Positions 47,030-57,635 of a stretch of 64,000 nucleotides of DNA are shown here, in pieces. The notes below the pieces were generated by a model. The model saw only the letters and a program-made list of their open reading frames with translations. It was not told where the DNA came from and did no database searches. The DNA comes from Actinoplanes oblitus. Lineage in GTDB: Bacteria; Actinomycetota; Actinomycetes; Mycobacteriales; Micromonosporaceae. The position numbers and the translations under genes are program-made. Every line of letters begins with the position of its first letter. The stretch's first letter is position 1. The stretch is taken from the NCBI RefSeq assembly GCF_030252345.1, contig NZ_CP126980.1, forward strand, positions 6,215,501 to 6,279,500. Direction: 5' to 3'.

Positions 47030-47310
47030 GGCGACGTCCGCATAGTGGCCGAGGAGTTGATCGCCGGCCGCCGCCGCAGCTCCGGCCCCCGATCGCGAGG
47101 CGGCCGGCCGCGCCCATCCGGTGGCGCGGACCCGGATCGGCGGCCAGCCGGGCGACCGGCGCGGTGAAGCCGGCCGCCCCGTGCGGCGGCACCAGGAAAC
47201 CGGTCCGGCCGTCGCGGACCAGGTCACACGGGCCGCCCCGGGCCGGCGCCGCCTGCACCGTCTGCCCGAACACCCCTGGTAGCTCGCCCTCCCGCAGAGA
47301 GCTCCGGCAC
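47030..47310 (-). pseudogene. Remnant of a family 4 glycosyltransferase
   Basis: The stretch REGELPGVFGQTVQAAPARG, then GPCDLVRDGRTGFLVPPH and ARLAADPGPRHRMGAAGRLA is the donor-binding half of a GT4 mannosyltransferase. The final helix QLLGHYADVAGG appears in another frame, so a frameshift separates them. The N-terminal 250 residues are missing. In related genomes such a gene often lies near mannan synthesis genes; here it is 250 bases from the MptB-like gene. Confidence 0.72.
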
Positions 47311-47410
47311 TAGCGGCTCTGCGCCCAGTCGCGATCCACGGTCGGCACAGTCCGCTGTTCCCGCAGTGCCCGGCTCCGGGCAACCGCCCAGCCCATCAAG
47401 ATCAGTCCCA

Positions 47411-48080
47411 GCTGGTCATGGCGGTGGTGTCCGACGCGGTGACACCACCATGACAACCAGCCCGAAGGCCGGCTGGCCGTGACAGTGGTATCCGCGACGG
47501 TGACACCACCACGACAACCAGCCGGACACAGCAGCTGGCCGTGACAGTGGTGTCCGGGACAGTGAGACCACCGGGACAACCAGCCAGAGACCCCGGCTGG
47601 CCGTGACGGTGGTATCCGCGGCGGTGAGACCACCGTGAGGACCAGCCCAAGACCCCGGCTGGACGTGACGGTGGTATCCGCGACAGTGACACCACCATGA
47701 CGACCAGCCCAAGACCCCGGCTGGACGTGACAGTGGTATCCGCGACAGTGACACCACCATGACGACCAGCCCGACACCCCGGCTGGCCGTGACAGTGGTG
47801 TCCGGGACAGTGAGACCACCATGACAACCAGCCCGACACCCCGGCTGGCCGTGACAGTGGTGTCCGGGACAGTGAGACCACCATGACAACCAGCCCGACA
47901 CCCCGGCTGGACGTGACAGTGGTGTCCGGGACAGTGAGACCACCATGACGACCAGCCCGACACCCCGGCTGGGCGGGACGGTGGTATCCGCGGCGGTGAC
48001 ACCACCGTGAGGACCAGCCCAAGACTGCGGCTGGGCGGGACGGTGGTGTCAAGGGTGGTGAGGCCACCGGGAGGGCCAGC
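47411..48080. repeat. Eleven-unit tandem array of a 62-bp palindromic repeat
   Basis: Units run GGCTGG(C/A)CGTGACAGTGGT, then GTCCGGGACAGTGAGACCAC and CATGACAACCAGC. Within a unit GTGGTGTC/GAGACCAC-type arms and GCTGG/CCAGC ends are complementary. Two neighbouring units (about 47778-47902) are identical over the full 62 bases; the outermost copies are most diverged. 62 is not a multiple of three, so long open frames on the minus strand are artefacts. The unit resembles the cores at 21180-21724 and 32413-32465. It is not CRISPR, because there are no unique spacers. Confidence 0.9.
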
Positions 48081-48260
48081 TGTTAGGGACGGGTTCTCCG
48101 GGGTGCGTTGCTGAGGGGAACTCATTAGGAGATACGGGAACGCGTCTCGCCTGGCTGAGCTTGTGCAGGTGTCATGTTTTGTCCCGCTGGAAGGGACACC
48201 TCAGGCGGGGGCGCGCAGCGGTCTGGTGCTGGGAGTGCCTGGCGACGTACCGGAAAGGGG

Positions 48261-48698
48261 TCAGATGCGGCCGTCCGGGGTGAAGGGGCAGGTGCGGGCG
48301 GGGAGCACCAGGCCGGCCGCGGCGAGGTCGGTGAGCAGGGCCGACAGTTGGGTGCGGGTGAGCAGGCCGGACTCGTCGGGTGACGGATGCGGGACGCCGA
48401 GTGCGGTGGCCGCCTCGATCGCCCGGGCGCCGATCGCGGCTTCGACCGCCCAGACGCGGTGAGCGCTGAGCGCGGGGCGCGCCGAGACGGTCAGCGCGCC
48501 GTGCAGGTGCAGCAGGCGGCGCAGGTCGGCGGCGAGTTTTTCGATCGGCAGGCCGTAGGGCCGCGGCTCGGGCGGGCGGCGGTCCCACAGGCGTTCGGTG
48601 AGCGCGTGCCAGCACCGCGGCGCCTGCCGGACCGTGACGAAGATCAGCGGCGGCGTGGCGATCATGATGGCGATGCGGCTGGCGTCCAGCAGGTTCAC
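48261..48698 (-). CDS. Hypothetical membrane-associated protein
   Basis: 145 residues. A short N-terminal hydrophobic helix (IAIMIATPPLIFVTV) is followed by a mostly helical soluble part: LPIEKLAADLRRLLHLHG, then alternating Ala-rich helices and a C-terminal CPFTPDGRI. GGAGGG stands 4 bases before the GTG at 48698, a strong ribosome site. No family recognised. A GTACCGGAAA-like motif lies about 10 bases beyond its stop. Confidence 0.66.
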   Translation of the reverse strand: MNLLDASRIAIMIATPPLIFVTVRQAPRCWHALTERLWDRRPPEPRPYGLPIEKLAADLRRLLHLHGALTVSARPALSAHRVWAVEAAIGARAIEAATALGVPHPSPDESGLLTRTQLSALLTDLAAAGLVLPARTCPFTPDGRI

Positions 48699-49810
48699 GG
48701 CACCCTCCGGATGCCCGGTACGTAGTCCTCTCCTCGACCTTCCGCCCGGATTGGCACCCCGTCAACACCACTTTGTGCGACTAGCGCCTATCGACAACCG
48801 AGAATCCCTGACCAAGGACCGCCGGCCGTGTGACGTCGGCGGATAGTCGCTCCCGGCGGCCGTCCGCGGGAGCTGCTCAGCCCCGGCCACCGGCCAGCAG
48901 CTGGCCGACTGCACCGCCCCGGTCAGCCACCACGTCGCTCAGCCGGCCCGGGGTGACTGGGTGCGGGCGGGACGGGCTCCGGGCGTACCGAAAGCTGGTT
49001 GTGAATGTGGGGTGGGAAACAAGAACGGCGGCGGGAATGCTCCCGCCGCCGTCTCTCGTCCCGGCCTGGTGCGCCCTGATCCGCCATGCGCCCAAGAGCT
49101 CGGGGGGCGGTCTCCTGGGCGGGTCGTTCACGGGCGCGGTAAGCAGCCGCCAAAACTGGGGGGCGGCGGCCGCTCGGCCGGGGAGTGCGTGGCCCCGCGG
49201 CGGACGGATCTCCGCAGCAGGACGGCCGGTCCTCCGGTGAACCCGCCCCCGTCGGGGCGCGTCCTTCGTGGACCCGGCCGCACAACAACCGTGCCAGACC
49301 CACCCCCCTTGATCCGCAAATGGCAAGCGTGCCCTTCGCCACACTCCGTCACCTGTTCAGGGTCGCCCGCAAGTTCGTAGGTTTCCTGAGAGGGAGCTTA
49401 AGAACTGCTTAAATCGATCACTCCGGCGTTTCCGGCAACCAATGATCGTCGTTGATCCGGGCAGATCGGCCCGCCCGCCGCCGGGGACTCGGCATATTCA
49501 CTGCTCACCACATTGAACCCGGAGCGCCCGGTGGACGTATTCAGTGGCGACCGAGTACATCCGGCGGGCTGCGGCGCCGGGTCGGTCACCGGCCGCGGTG
49601 CCCTCGCGAGTCCGGGCTGGGGGACCCGCAGAGCGGTGGCGCACCACGCAAATCCGTGATTAACCTTCCACATCCACCACGTGGCGGGCGGTTGATCCGG
49701 TACGCGAGGGGCGGGCACCGGGGGGCGCGGAGGTGGTCCAGGGTGAGGACGGTGGCACATATGCGGCGACGGGGCGGTGGGACATTCCCCAGCCGTAACG
49801 GAGCCGCGTC
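48699..49810. other. Long interval without a credible gene
   Basis: About 1.1 kb. I find no frame with convincing start, codon bias and recognisable protein. It holds a GCGTACCGAAA motif (48983-48993), a 12-base GC hairpin (49025-49052) and some A/T-richer patches near 49390-49420 and 49640-49680. It may contain the promoter of the large gene at 49811. Confidence 0.55.
49025..49052. terminator. Orphan hairpin
   Basis: ACGGCGGCGGGA / TCCCGCCGCCGT form a perfect 12-base stem with loop ATGC. No intact gene ends just before it on either strand, so it may be left over from a lost gene or act as a regulatory structure. Confidence 0.5.
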
Positions 49811-52800
49811 ATGAGCTTCGAGGACGACGAGTATTGGGACGAGGAGTACAACGAATACTCCTTCATGCCGAAACACGCGGTGGTCCAGCAGCGCCATTAC
49901 GAAAAGCGTACGGCGCCGGACCCGGTCATCCCCACTCGCCGTTCGGCTGCCGAGAGTGACGAACCGGCGGCACGCCGTGGCCGTCGCGGCCCGGACCGAC
50001 CGGCTGCCCCGTTCGACGACAAACGCCCCAGCTGGCTGTCCGACCCGGACTTCGTGCCGATCGACACCTCGGTCGAGAACCTGTCCGGCAACTACTTCGA
50101 CGACATCGACTTCAACCGCCCCGAGCTGGGTGTCGACTTCGACAAACCGGACTTTCCGATCGTGGACCCGGCGGCTCTGCAGAACCCCGAGCGCCGGCGG
50201 CGGCCGCAGGGTGAGGACTCCGGGCGGGCGGGCCGGCCGGCCGATCGGTACGGGGTCCGGCGGGACGGCCCTGACGAACGCGGTCGCGGACGGTCCCGGG
50301 ACATCGGGGATCGCCGGGACGACGGACGGCGACGGCCCGCCGAGGAACGCTGGGACGAGCGGCGTCCGGCTGAACCCTCGGTGCGCTGGGACGACGAGCG
50401 GCGGGGCGGTCCGGCCGGCCGGTCCGAGGAGCGGGACGGGCGGCGTGGACGCGGCTCGGCGGCGCGGGACGGGTTCGCCGATGAGCGCGGGTTCGAAAAC
50501 CAGCGCGGGCGAGGGATGGACCCGCAGCGCGGCATCGACCCGCAGCCCCGGGAGGATGACGGCTTTGGGCCGATCCGTCCGGTGGGTGGTCGGCGGCCGC
50601 GGCGGGACGACGAGGACGTGCGGCGCGGGCCGGCGCGAGGCGGCGAGCGGCCGGCGGTTGCCGGGCGGGCTCAGGTTCCGGGTGGCAACGGCGATGACCG
50701 GTACGACGGGCGGGTGCGCCCGCAGGACGCCGAGCCGGTCCGGGCCAACGGGCGGGTGCGCCCGCAGGACGCCGAGCCGGTCCGGGCCAACGGCCGGGTG
50801 CGCCCGCAGGACGTCCAGCCGGCTCGGCCGGGCGATCGGGTCCGGGACGAGGAGTCGGTCCGGAACAACGGCCGGGTCCGGGACGACGATCTGATCCGGG
50901 ACGACGAGTTCGGCCGGGACGGCGAGCTCCGGCGGGTCGACGGCCGGGGCCGCGGCGACGCTCGCGATCGTGACGAAGCGGTCCACGACGGCGGACGGGT
51001 CCACGGCGACGACCGGCGGCCCTGGCACGACGAGCCGGTCGACCTGCGTGCCCGCGACTGGGATGACCTCCCGGCGGACGCCGATCTGGCCGATGACCCC
51101 GCCGCCGAGGACTGGACGGCGGACGAGCCGCGGGACGAGCGTCTCGCCGGGCTGGACAAGTGGGTGGAGCAGGACGAGGACGAGCAGCCCGGTATCGGCC
51201 GGGGCGAGCCGGTGGTGCTCGACGGCGAGTACTACGAGACGCCCCGGGACAGCGACGAGGGCAAGCCGCGGGTTCTGCGGCGGGCCGAGCCACCCGCTCC
51301 CCCGAAGGTCGTCAGCCGCGCCACCCCGCCGCCCGCGCCACGCGTCATCAAGAGTGAGCCGCCGATCGCGCCCCGCGTGGTCGGCTCGCCGCAGCCGGCC
51401 GCGCCCGCCCGGGTGATCGGTCCGGCCGGACCCCAGGTCCCGGCCGCGGCGTCCGCTTCCCCCGCGGCGGCTGCCCGCCCGCAGGGTCCGGCCGTTCCCG
51501 AGGTCACTGACATTTCCGGTACGCCGATCGCGTCCCGCAACGCACCCGCCCCGAACGACGTGCCGCCGAACGCCACCCGGCTGATCTCCGGCGCGGTACC
51601 CCCGAACCCGGCTCCGCCTGTCACCGATGCGGTCCCGCCGAGCCCGGCCCGTCCCGTCCCGCCGCACCCGGCCGGTCCCGTCCCGCCGAACACGGCCCGT
51701 CCCGTCCCGCCGAACGCGGCCGGTCCCGTCCCGCCGAACGCGGCCCGGCCGGCGCCGCCGCATCCGGCCCCTCCCGTCCCGCCGAACGCGGTTCGGCCGG
51801 TCCCGGCCAACGCGGCCGGGCCCATCCCGCCGGGCAGTGCTGTCCCGGCCGGCTCGGAGACCACCGTCCCGAACCGGCAACCGGAACCGCCCCGCACCGG
51901 AACCCCGCAGCAGCCCGGCGCTCCCGGTCTGGCCGGTCCCCCGCCGGGTGGCGTGCCCGGCGGCCCGGCCAGTCCGGCTCCGGGTGCTGGGGCGTACCCG
52001 GGATCGGGTGTGCCGCAGCAACGGACCGGGCGTAGCCCCCGCACGGCGCACGTCTTCCTCTCCGAGGGTGACGGGCCCTGGGCGATCGTGCCGGACGAAG
52101 CGCCGCCGATGCCGATGCCCACGCATCCGAGCGGACGGCCCGGCGCACCGACGCCGGCCAACCGGCCGACTGTGCCGATGCCCGGCCAGTCGCCGGCCGC
52201 CCCGGCCCAGCCGATCACACCGCCCGGCCTGGTCACACCGCAGCCGGTGCCGACCGCCGACCCGGTCGCGCCCCGGTCCGCCCCACCGGCCGGCCCGATC
52301 GCACCGCCGTCGGCCTACCCCGCCGGCCCGATCGCACCACGCTCCGCGCCACCGGCCGGCCCGGTCGAGCTGCGGCCTACTGCGCCCGCGGGGCCGGTCA
52401 TGCCGCAGCCGGGCCGGCCGATGCCGGCACCCGGTGCGGCGGGCGCGCCGCAGCCGATGCAACCGCACCCGGCTCCGGGCGCGACCGGAATGCCGCACCC
52501 GGCCCAGCCCCACCCGGCACCCGGCGCGCCACTCCCCGCCGAGGCGAACCCGGCATTGGGGGCGCCCTGGTCCGGCCAGCCCCACCCGGCACCCGGCGTG
52601 GCGCACCCGATCCAGCGGGGCCCGGTCGCGGGCCCGAACCCGACGCCCACGGCACCGCCTCCGGTCCAGCCGATCCCGGGACCTGCCGCGGCGCAGCCGG
52701 GCACACCGACCTTCGGTGGCACGCCCGCGGGGACGAACCAGCCGTTCGGGCCGCGTCCTGTGCCCGCCGGCTTCCGCGCTCAGCCGGTCGTGCCGCCGAC

Positions 52801-54850
52801 GGGTGCCAGCCCGCAGGCGGACACCACCGCACCCGGGTGGGCCGCGGACCAACCGATCGCGCAGGCTTCGGCGGCCGGCGCTGCTCCGGCAGCGCCGCCG
52901 GCCGCGCGACCCGTGTCGTCCGCGGGCCAGTGGGTACCGGCTGCCGAGGCTCGGCCGGTATCGCCGGCTGGGCAGCAGGGGCTGGACGGGGTCGGCGACG
53001 GCTGGGGTCCACGGGCCGGTCAGCATCTCGCGGCCACGAGCGGCGCACCGGGACACCCGATCTCACCGGCCGGTGGACCGGGACACCCGATCTCCCCGGC
53101 TACCGCACCGGGACACCCCATGCCGCCGGTTGGCGGACCGGGACATCCGCTGTCACCGGCCGCCGGGCCGGGACACCCGATCTCGCCGGCCGGCGGGGCG
53201 GGGCAACTGGCGAATGGCTGGAACCAAGGAACCGGAAGTGTGCCCGTCGCGCCGCATGGCGGCGTGGGCGGTGGCCTGTCGCCCGCCGGCAACCGAAGCC
53301 ATGAGGTACCGACCGGGGAGCTGTCTCAGGTCGGGACCCGGGGCGGCGAGACGCCGACCGGCGAGCTCGCGCAGGTCGGGAACCCGGGCAGCGGGGCGCC
53401 GACCGGGGAACTGCCGCAGGTGGCGCCGACGGACGATGACGGGTGGGGTCCGCGGGCCGGGCACCGGTCCGGCGCGGGGAGCACCCCGCTGCCGGCCCCA
53501 CTGCCGGCCCCGCTGCCGGGCAACGACTCGGGCCCGGAAGCACATGCTCCTGCGGCCGGTGGCGGCCGGCCGCAGGACGACATCTGGTCGTCGCCGCGGC
53601 AAGGGCCGACTGCCGGAACCGGTGCTGTGCCCGCACAGCGGACGCCGGCCGACGACGGTTCTCCGGCTGCGGGGGACGACGGGGAGCCGGCGCCCTACAT
53701 GGACGCGGACGGGACCTGGCACAACCTGAAGCCGATCGGGAAGCTGGCGGTGTCCGGGCCCGATCAGGAGCCCCGCCGGTACAGCGATACCGCGTTCGGC
53801 AGTGGGTGGTTCGTGGCCAAGACCGACGGAAAGGCTCCGGGAGCAACCGCCGCGGCGAGCGACGAGCCGCACGGGGCGCCGGACAGCGCGCCGGAGGGCA
53901 ACCCGGCCGGCACGGCACCCGAGGCCACGGTAACCACCGGCAACGACACCGAGCCGGCCGGCGATACCGCGAACGGGACCGAACCGGCCGGCAAAACCGC
54001 CACCGGCACCGAACCGGCCGGGAAGCCCGCCAACGGCACCGAACCGGCCGGGAAGCCCGCCACCGGCACCGAACCGGCGGGCAAGCCCGCGAACGGCACC
54101 AAGCCCGCCGGCGAGAACGGCGACCTGGGGAAGCACCTGCCGCTCTCCGCCGCCGACCTGGACGCCATCCGCTGGCGGCTGGACGGCGGAACGCTTCGTG
54201 AGGTGGTCGACGACCGGAACGCCTTGCGCGATCTCGGGGAGCGCCTGGACGGGCCGCTCGCCGACGAGGCCGACAACGTGGTCAAGGCGGGGCTGCTCAG
54301 CGTACGGGCGGAGGTCTACCGGCTGCTCGGCGAGCTGGGGATGGCGGCGGCCGCGAGCCGGCTCGCGCTGGCCCACGCGGAGTCGGCGCAGGACGAGCAG
54401 TCGATGGTGATCGCGCAGGCGGAGCTGGCGCACGTGTTGCGGCTGCGCGGGGACTGGATGGAGGCGGACCGGCTGTTCCAGCGGGCGGTGGACTCCGACG
54501 TCTCGGCGGCGGTGCGCAGCGTGGTGCACGAGAACGCCGGGCGGAGCGCGTTCGACCAGGGGCGGCACATGGAGGCGCTGGATCACTTCGCGCGCGCGAT
54601 CCGGCTCGGCGCCACCGAGGACACCGATCTGGTGGAGCGGATCGGCGTGTGCCTGGAGGCGGTCTACATCCACGTGCTGCGGGACGGCTGGGGTCCCTAT
54701 CCGCGGCGGTCCGAGGAGATCCTGGCGCCGCTGAGCGGGCGCAACAGCGAGGAACCGGCGGAGGACGCGGCACCACCGGCGGAGCGGCGGGGCGCGGAGG
54801 CCTTCGACGAGGTCACCGCGGAACACCCGATCGTCGGGGAGAAGGGCTGA
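49811..54850 (+). CDS. Giant, mostly disordered repeat protein with C-terminal TPR-like domain
   Basis: 1,679 residues, no signal peptide or membrane segment. The N-terminus is acidic and aromatic (EDDEYWDEEYNEYSF). Residues of about 130-480 are Arg/Asp/Gly-rich, with a 14-residue unit RVRPQDAEPVRANG in three copies (about 300-340). About 480-1370 is Pro/Ala-rich with several internal repeats: PNAARPVPP type (about 610-680), GPGHPISPAG decapeptides (about 1078-1130) and TGELxQVG. Six TEPAGK(P/T)A(N/T)G decapeptides lie at about 1380-1435. The last 240 residues are ordered and helical, like tetratricopeptide repeats (YRLLGELGMAAAASRLALAH, GRHMEALDHFARAIRLG). The TPR part suggests protein binding; the rest could be a tether or condensate-forming region. 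Function unknown. Confidence 0.82.
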   Translation: MSFEDDEYWDEEYNEYSFMPKHAVVQQRHYEKRTAPDPVIPTRRSAAESDEPAARRGRRGPDRPAAPFDDKRPSWLSDPDFVPIDTSVENLSGNYFDDIDFNRPELGVDFDKPDFPIVDPAALQNPERRRRPQGEDSGRAGRPADRYGVRRDGPDERGRGRSRDIGDRRDDGRRRPAEERWDERRPAEPSVRWDDERRGGPAGRSEERDGRRGRGSAARDGFADERGFENQRGRGMDPQRGIDPQPREDDGFGPIRPVGGRRPRRDDEDVRRGPARGGERPAVAGRAQVPGGNGDDRYDGRVRPQDAEPVRANGRVRPQDAEPVRANGRVRPQDVQPARPGDRVRDEESVRNNGRVRDDDLIRDDEFGRDGELRRVDGRGRGDARDRDEAVHDGGRVHGDDRRPWHDEPVDLRARDWDDLPADADLADDPAAEDWTADEPRDERLAGLDKWVEQDEDEQPGIGRGEPVVLDGEYYETPRDSDEGKPRVLRRAEPPAPPKVVSRATPPPAPRVIKSEPPIAPRVVGSPQPAAPARVIGPAGPQVPAAASASPAAAARPQGPAVPEVTDISGTPIASRNAPAPNDVPPNATRLISGAVPPNPAPPVTDAVPPSPARPVPPHPAGPVPPNTARPVPPNAAGPVPPNAARPAPPHPAPPVPPNAVRPVPANAAGPIPPGSAVPAGSETTVPNRQPEPPRTGTPQQPGAPGLAGPPPGGVPGGPASPAPGAGAYPGSGVPQQRTGRSPRTAHVFLSEGDGPWAIVPDEAPPMPMPTHPSGRPGAPTPANRPTVPMPGQSPAAPAQPITPPGLVTPQPVPTADPVAPRSAPPAGPIAPPSAYPAGPIAPRSAPPAGPVELRPTAPAGPVMPQPGRPMPAPGAAGAPQPMQPHPAPGATGMPHPAQPHPAPGAPLPAEANPALGAPWSGQPHPAPGVAHPIQRGPVAGPNPTPTAPPPVQPIPGPAAAQPGTPTFGGTPAGTNQPFGPRPVPAGFRAQPVVPPTGASPQADTTAPGWAADQPIAQASAAGAAPAAPPAARPVSSAGQWVPAAEARPVSPAGQQGLDGVGDGWGPRAGQHLAATSGAPGHPISPAGGPGHPISPATAPGHPMPPVGGPGHPLSPAAGPGHPISPAGGAGQLANGWNQGTGSVPVAPHGGVGGGLSPAGNRSHEVPTGELSQVGTRGGETPTGELAQVGNPGSGAPTGELPQVAPTDDDGWGPRAGHRSGAGSTPLPAPLPAPLPGNDSGPEAHAPAAGGGRPQDDIWSSPRQGPTAGTGAVPAQRTPADDGSPAAGDDGEPAPYMDADGTWHNLKPIGKLAVSGPDQEPRRYSDTAFGSGWFVAKTDGKAPGATAAASDEPHGAPDSAPEGNPAGTAPEATVTTGNDTEPAGDTANGTEPAGKTATGTEPAGKPANGTEPAGKPATGTEPAGKPANGTKPAGENGDLGKHLPLSAADLDAIRWRLDGGTLREVVDDRNALRDLGERLDGPLADEADNVVKAGLLSVRAEVYRLLGELGMAAAASRLALAHAESAQDEQSMVIAQAELAHVLRLRGDWMEADRLFQRAVDSDVSAAVRSVVHENAGRSAFDQGRHMEALDHFARAIRLGATEDTDLVERIGVCLEAVYIHVLRDGWGPYPRRSEEILAPLSGRNSEEPAEDAAPPAERRGAEAFDEVTAEHPIVGEKG
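50711..50836 (+). repeat. Three in-frame 42-bp repeats in the large gene
   Basis: Units start at 50711, 50753 and 50795 with CGGGTGCGCCCGCAGGACG. The first two are nearly identical; the third drifts after 25 bases. The period of 42 preserves the frame (14 residues). Confidence 0.85.
53942..54115 (+). repeat. In-frame 30-bp repeats encoding TEPAGKPANG decapeptides
   Basis: Six copies of ACCGAACCGGCCGGSAAGCC-like DNA, 30 bases apart, immediately before the TPR-like domain. Variation is limited to alternation of N/T at position 9 and P/T at position 7, which suggests recent expansion. Confidence 0.85.
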
Positions 54851-54881
54851 TCGCGGGACTGCCGGGCGCGACCTGGGCGGT

Positions 54882-55752
54882 TCAGACGCCGACGGCGGTC
54901 TCCTCGGGCCGCTCCGCCGGGGTCCGGCCGGCCAGCGTCACCCCGGCGCTGGCCAGCGTGACCAGCAGCAGCGCGAGGATCTCGACGGGGCCGAGCCGCT
55001 GCCCGAGGACGAGCAGGCCGGCCAGGGCGGCGGCCGGCCGGCTCCAGGCTCATCAGGATGCCGAAGACCCGGGTCGGGATCCGGCGCAGCGCTGTCATCT
55101 CCAGTCCGTACGGGATCACCGAGGAGAGCAGGGCGACGGCGGCGCCGCCGAGCAACAGGTGCGGATGGTCGACGACACCGGCCGCGCCGGGCAGGCCGAA
55201 CGGGGCGGCCAGCAGCGCGCCGACCGCGAGCGCGACGGCCAGGCCGCCGGTGCCCGGGACGAGCGCGCCGACCCGGGCGCTGAACACGATGTAGCCGGCC
55301 CAGCACAGGCCGGCCAGCAGGGCCAGGGCCAGCCCGCCGAGCGGGGCCGAGCCACCCGAGTGCAGGCCGAGCAGGACCACGCCGGCGCCGGCCAGCAGCG
55401 CCCAGAGCAGGTCGACCAGGCGGCGGGTCTGCACCAGGGCGAGCAGCAGCGGGCCGAGGAACTCGACGGTGACCGCGGTACCCAGCGGGACGCTGCGGAT
55501 CGCCAGGTAGAAGACCAGGTTCATGGCGCCCATGAACAGCCCGAGCAGCAGCGCGGCCCGCCAGGCGGCGGCCGGCCAGCGCCGCGGGCGGGGCCGGGCG
55601 AGCAGGCCGAGGACCAGCGCCGCGACGGTCAGCCGCAGGAGGGTGACGCCGGCCGCGCCGAGGTCGTCGAAGAGCATCCGGGCGGTCGCGCTGCCGATCT
55701 GGACCGAGCCGATGCCGGCCAGGACGAGCAGCGGCGCGGGAACCCGTTTCAT
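54882..55752 (-). pseudogene. EamA-family (DMT) transporter gene with a 4-bp frameshift
   Basis: From ATG 55752 the first 238 codons encode a drug/metabolite transporter with hydrophobic helices (LLLGLFMGAMNLVFYLAI, AVTVEFLGPLLLAL, GILMSLEPA). At 55032-55039 GGCC is doubled. Removing four bases restores the expected end of the second EamA repeat (AALAGLLVLGQRLGPVEILA, then LLLVTLASAGVTLAG) and a stop at 54882, 288 residues in all. As it stands the frame runs on in Arg/Pro-rich nonsense into the antisense of the large gene. Either a recent slippage mutation or a sequencing error. RhtA-like amino-acid or metabolite export is the family role. Confidence 0.82.
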
Positions 55753-55755
55753 CTG

Positions 55756-56936
55756 TCACTCCGTTCGCAGGGCCACCACCGGGTCCAGCCGGCCGGCCCG
55801 CTGTGCTGGCACTACGCCGAAGATGATGCCGACCGCCGCGGACACCCCGAACGCCAGGGTCATCGACCACCAGGTGAGCGCGGCCGGCACCGGGCTGAGT
55901 CCGTCGACCAGCAGCGCGCCGGCGGCGCCGAGCGCCATGCCCAGCACGCCCCCGGTGGTGGTCAGCAGCACCGCTTCGAGCAGGAACTGGACGCCGATGT
56001 CGCGGGGCCGGGCGCCGACCGCCTTGCGCAGGCCGATCTCCTTGGTGCGTTCGCGCACCGAGACCAGCATGATGTTGGAGACGCCGACGCCGCCGACCAG
56101 CAGGCTGATCCCGGCGATCGCGGCGAGCACCCCGGTGAGCACGCCGAGGATGTCGCCGAGCACGCCGAGGATCTGTTCCTGGGTGACGGCGCTGAAGTCG
56201 GTGTCCGGGTGCCGCTGGGTCAGCGTCGCGACGACGTCCTTGCCTAGCTGGTCGATGCGGTCGCGGTCCGGGGCCCGGATGGCGAGGCCGTCGATCCGGT
56301 CGGTGCCGAGCAGCCGCTGCGCGGCGGTGACCGGTACGTGCACCTCGTTGTCCCGGTCGACGCCGAGGCTCTGGCCGAGCCGCTCGAAGACCCCGATGAC
56401 CCGGAACCGGACGCCCCCGATGGTCAGCTGCCGGCCGATCGGGTCCCGGTCGGCGAACAGGGTGCGGGCCACGCCGGCGCCGAGCACCACGACGCGGCGG
56501 CCGGTGCTGACGTCGGTGCGGGTCAGGTAGCCGCCGCGGGACAGGTGCCTGACGAAGACCGTCGGCGTGGTCTCGAGGACGCCCTGCATGCTGGCGAAAC
56601 CGGACCGGGAGCCGGCCCGGACGGTCTCGCCGGAGGCGATGGTGACGGCGACCCGGGAGCGATCCCCGACGACCCGGCTGACCGCGTCGGCGTCGTCCAG
56701 GGTGAGCGGGGAACTGGTCGGGGCGGCGCCGGCAGCCAGCCGGCCGGGCACCACGATCAGCAGGTTCGAGCCGAGCCCCTCGACCTGGTTCTCGATCTGC
56801 TGTTTCGTGCCGGTGCCGATCGCCACCAGCGCGACCACGGCGGCCACCCCGATCACCACGCCGAGCATGGTGAGCAGGCTGCGCAGGCGGTTGGCCCGCA
56901 GCGCGTCCAGGGCGACCCGCCACGCCTCGGCGACTC

Positions 56937-56940
<4 letters not shown>
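55756..56940 (-). CDS. MacB-like ABC transporter permease
   Basis: 394 residues. One N-terminal helix (LRSLLTMLGVVIGVAAVVAL), a large external MacB-type periplasmic domain (about 45-265) and three C-terminal helices in the FtsX-like region (ISLLVGGVGVSNIMLVSVRE, RTKEIGLRKAVGARPRDIGV). This is the MacB permease layout without a fused ATPase. Its ATPase is the overlapping upstream gene (56937). The substrate could be a peptide, lipoprotein or drug. The frameshifted EamA gene starts 3 bases after its stop. Confidence 0.92.

Positions 56941-57631
<691 letters not shown>

Positions 57632-57635
<4 letters not shown>

Noticed and set aside
47411..48080. CRISPR array
   Set aside because: The whole 62-bp unit is repeated with drift; there are no unique spacers of constant length and no cas genes.
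47310..48125. Long minus-strand open frames across the 62-bp array (repetitive Gly/Trp/Ser/Thr proteins)
   Set aside because: Three same-strand frames are open at once because the 62-bp unit lacks stops and rotates the frame; there is no start signal or family match.
48877..49344. Possible small genes in the 48.7-49.8 kb gap
   Set aside because: Frames on both strands have Arg/Pro/Gly-rich low-complexity products, no ribosome sites and no recognisable motifs.
49586..53056. A 1,156-codon minus-strand frame opposite the large disordered protein
   Set aside because: Arg-dominated composition typical of antisense G+C-rich DNA; it covers a gene with clear in-frame repeats and a TPR-like end.
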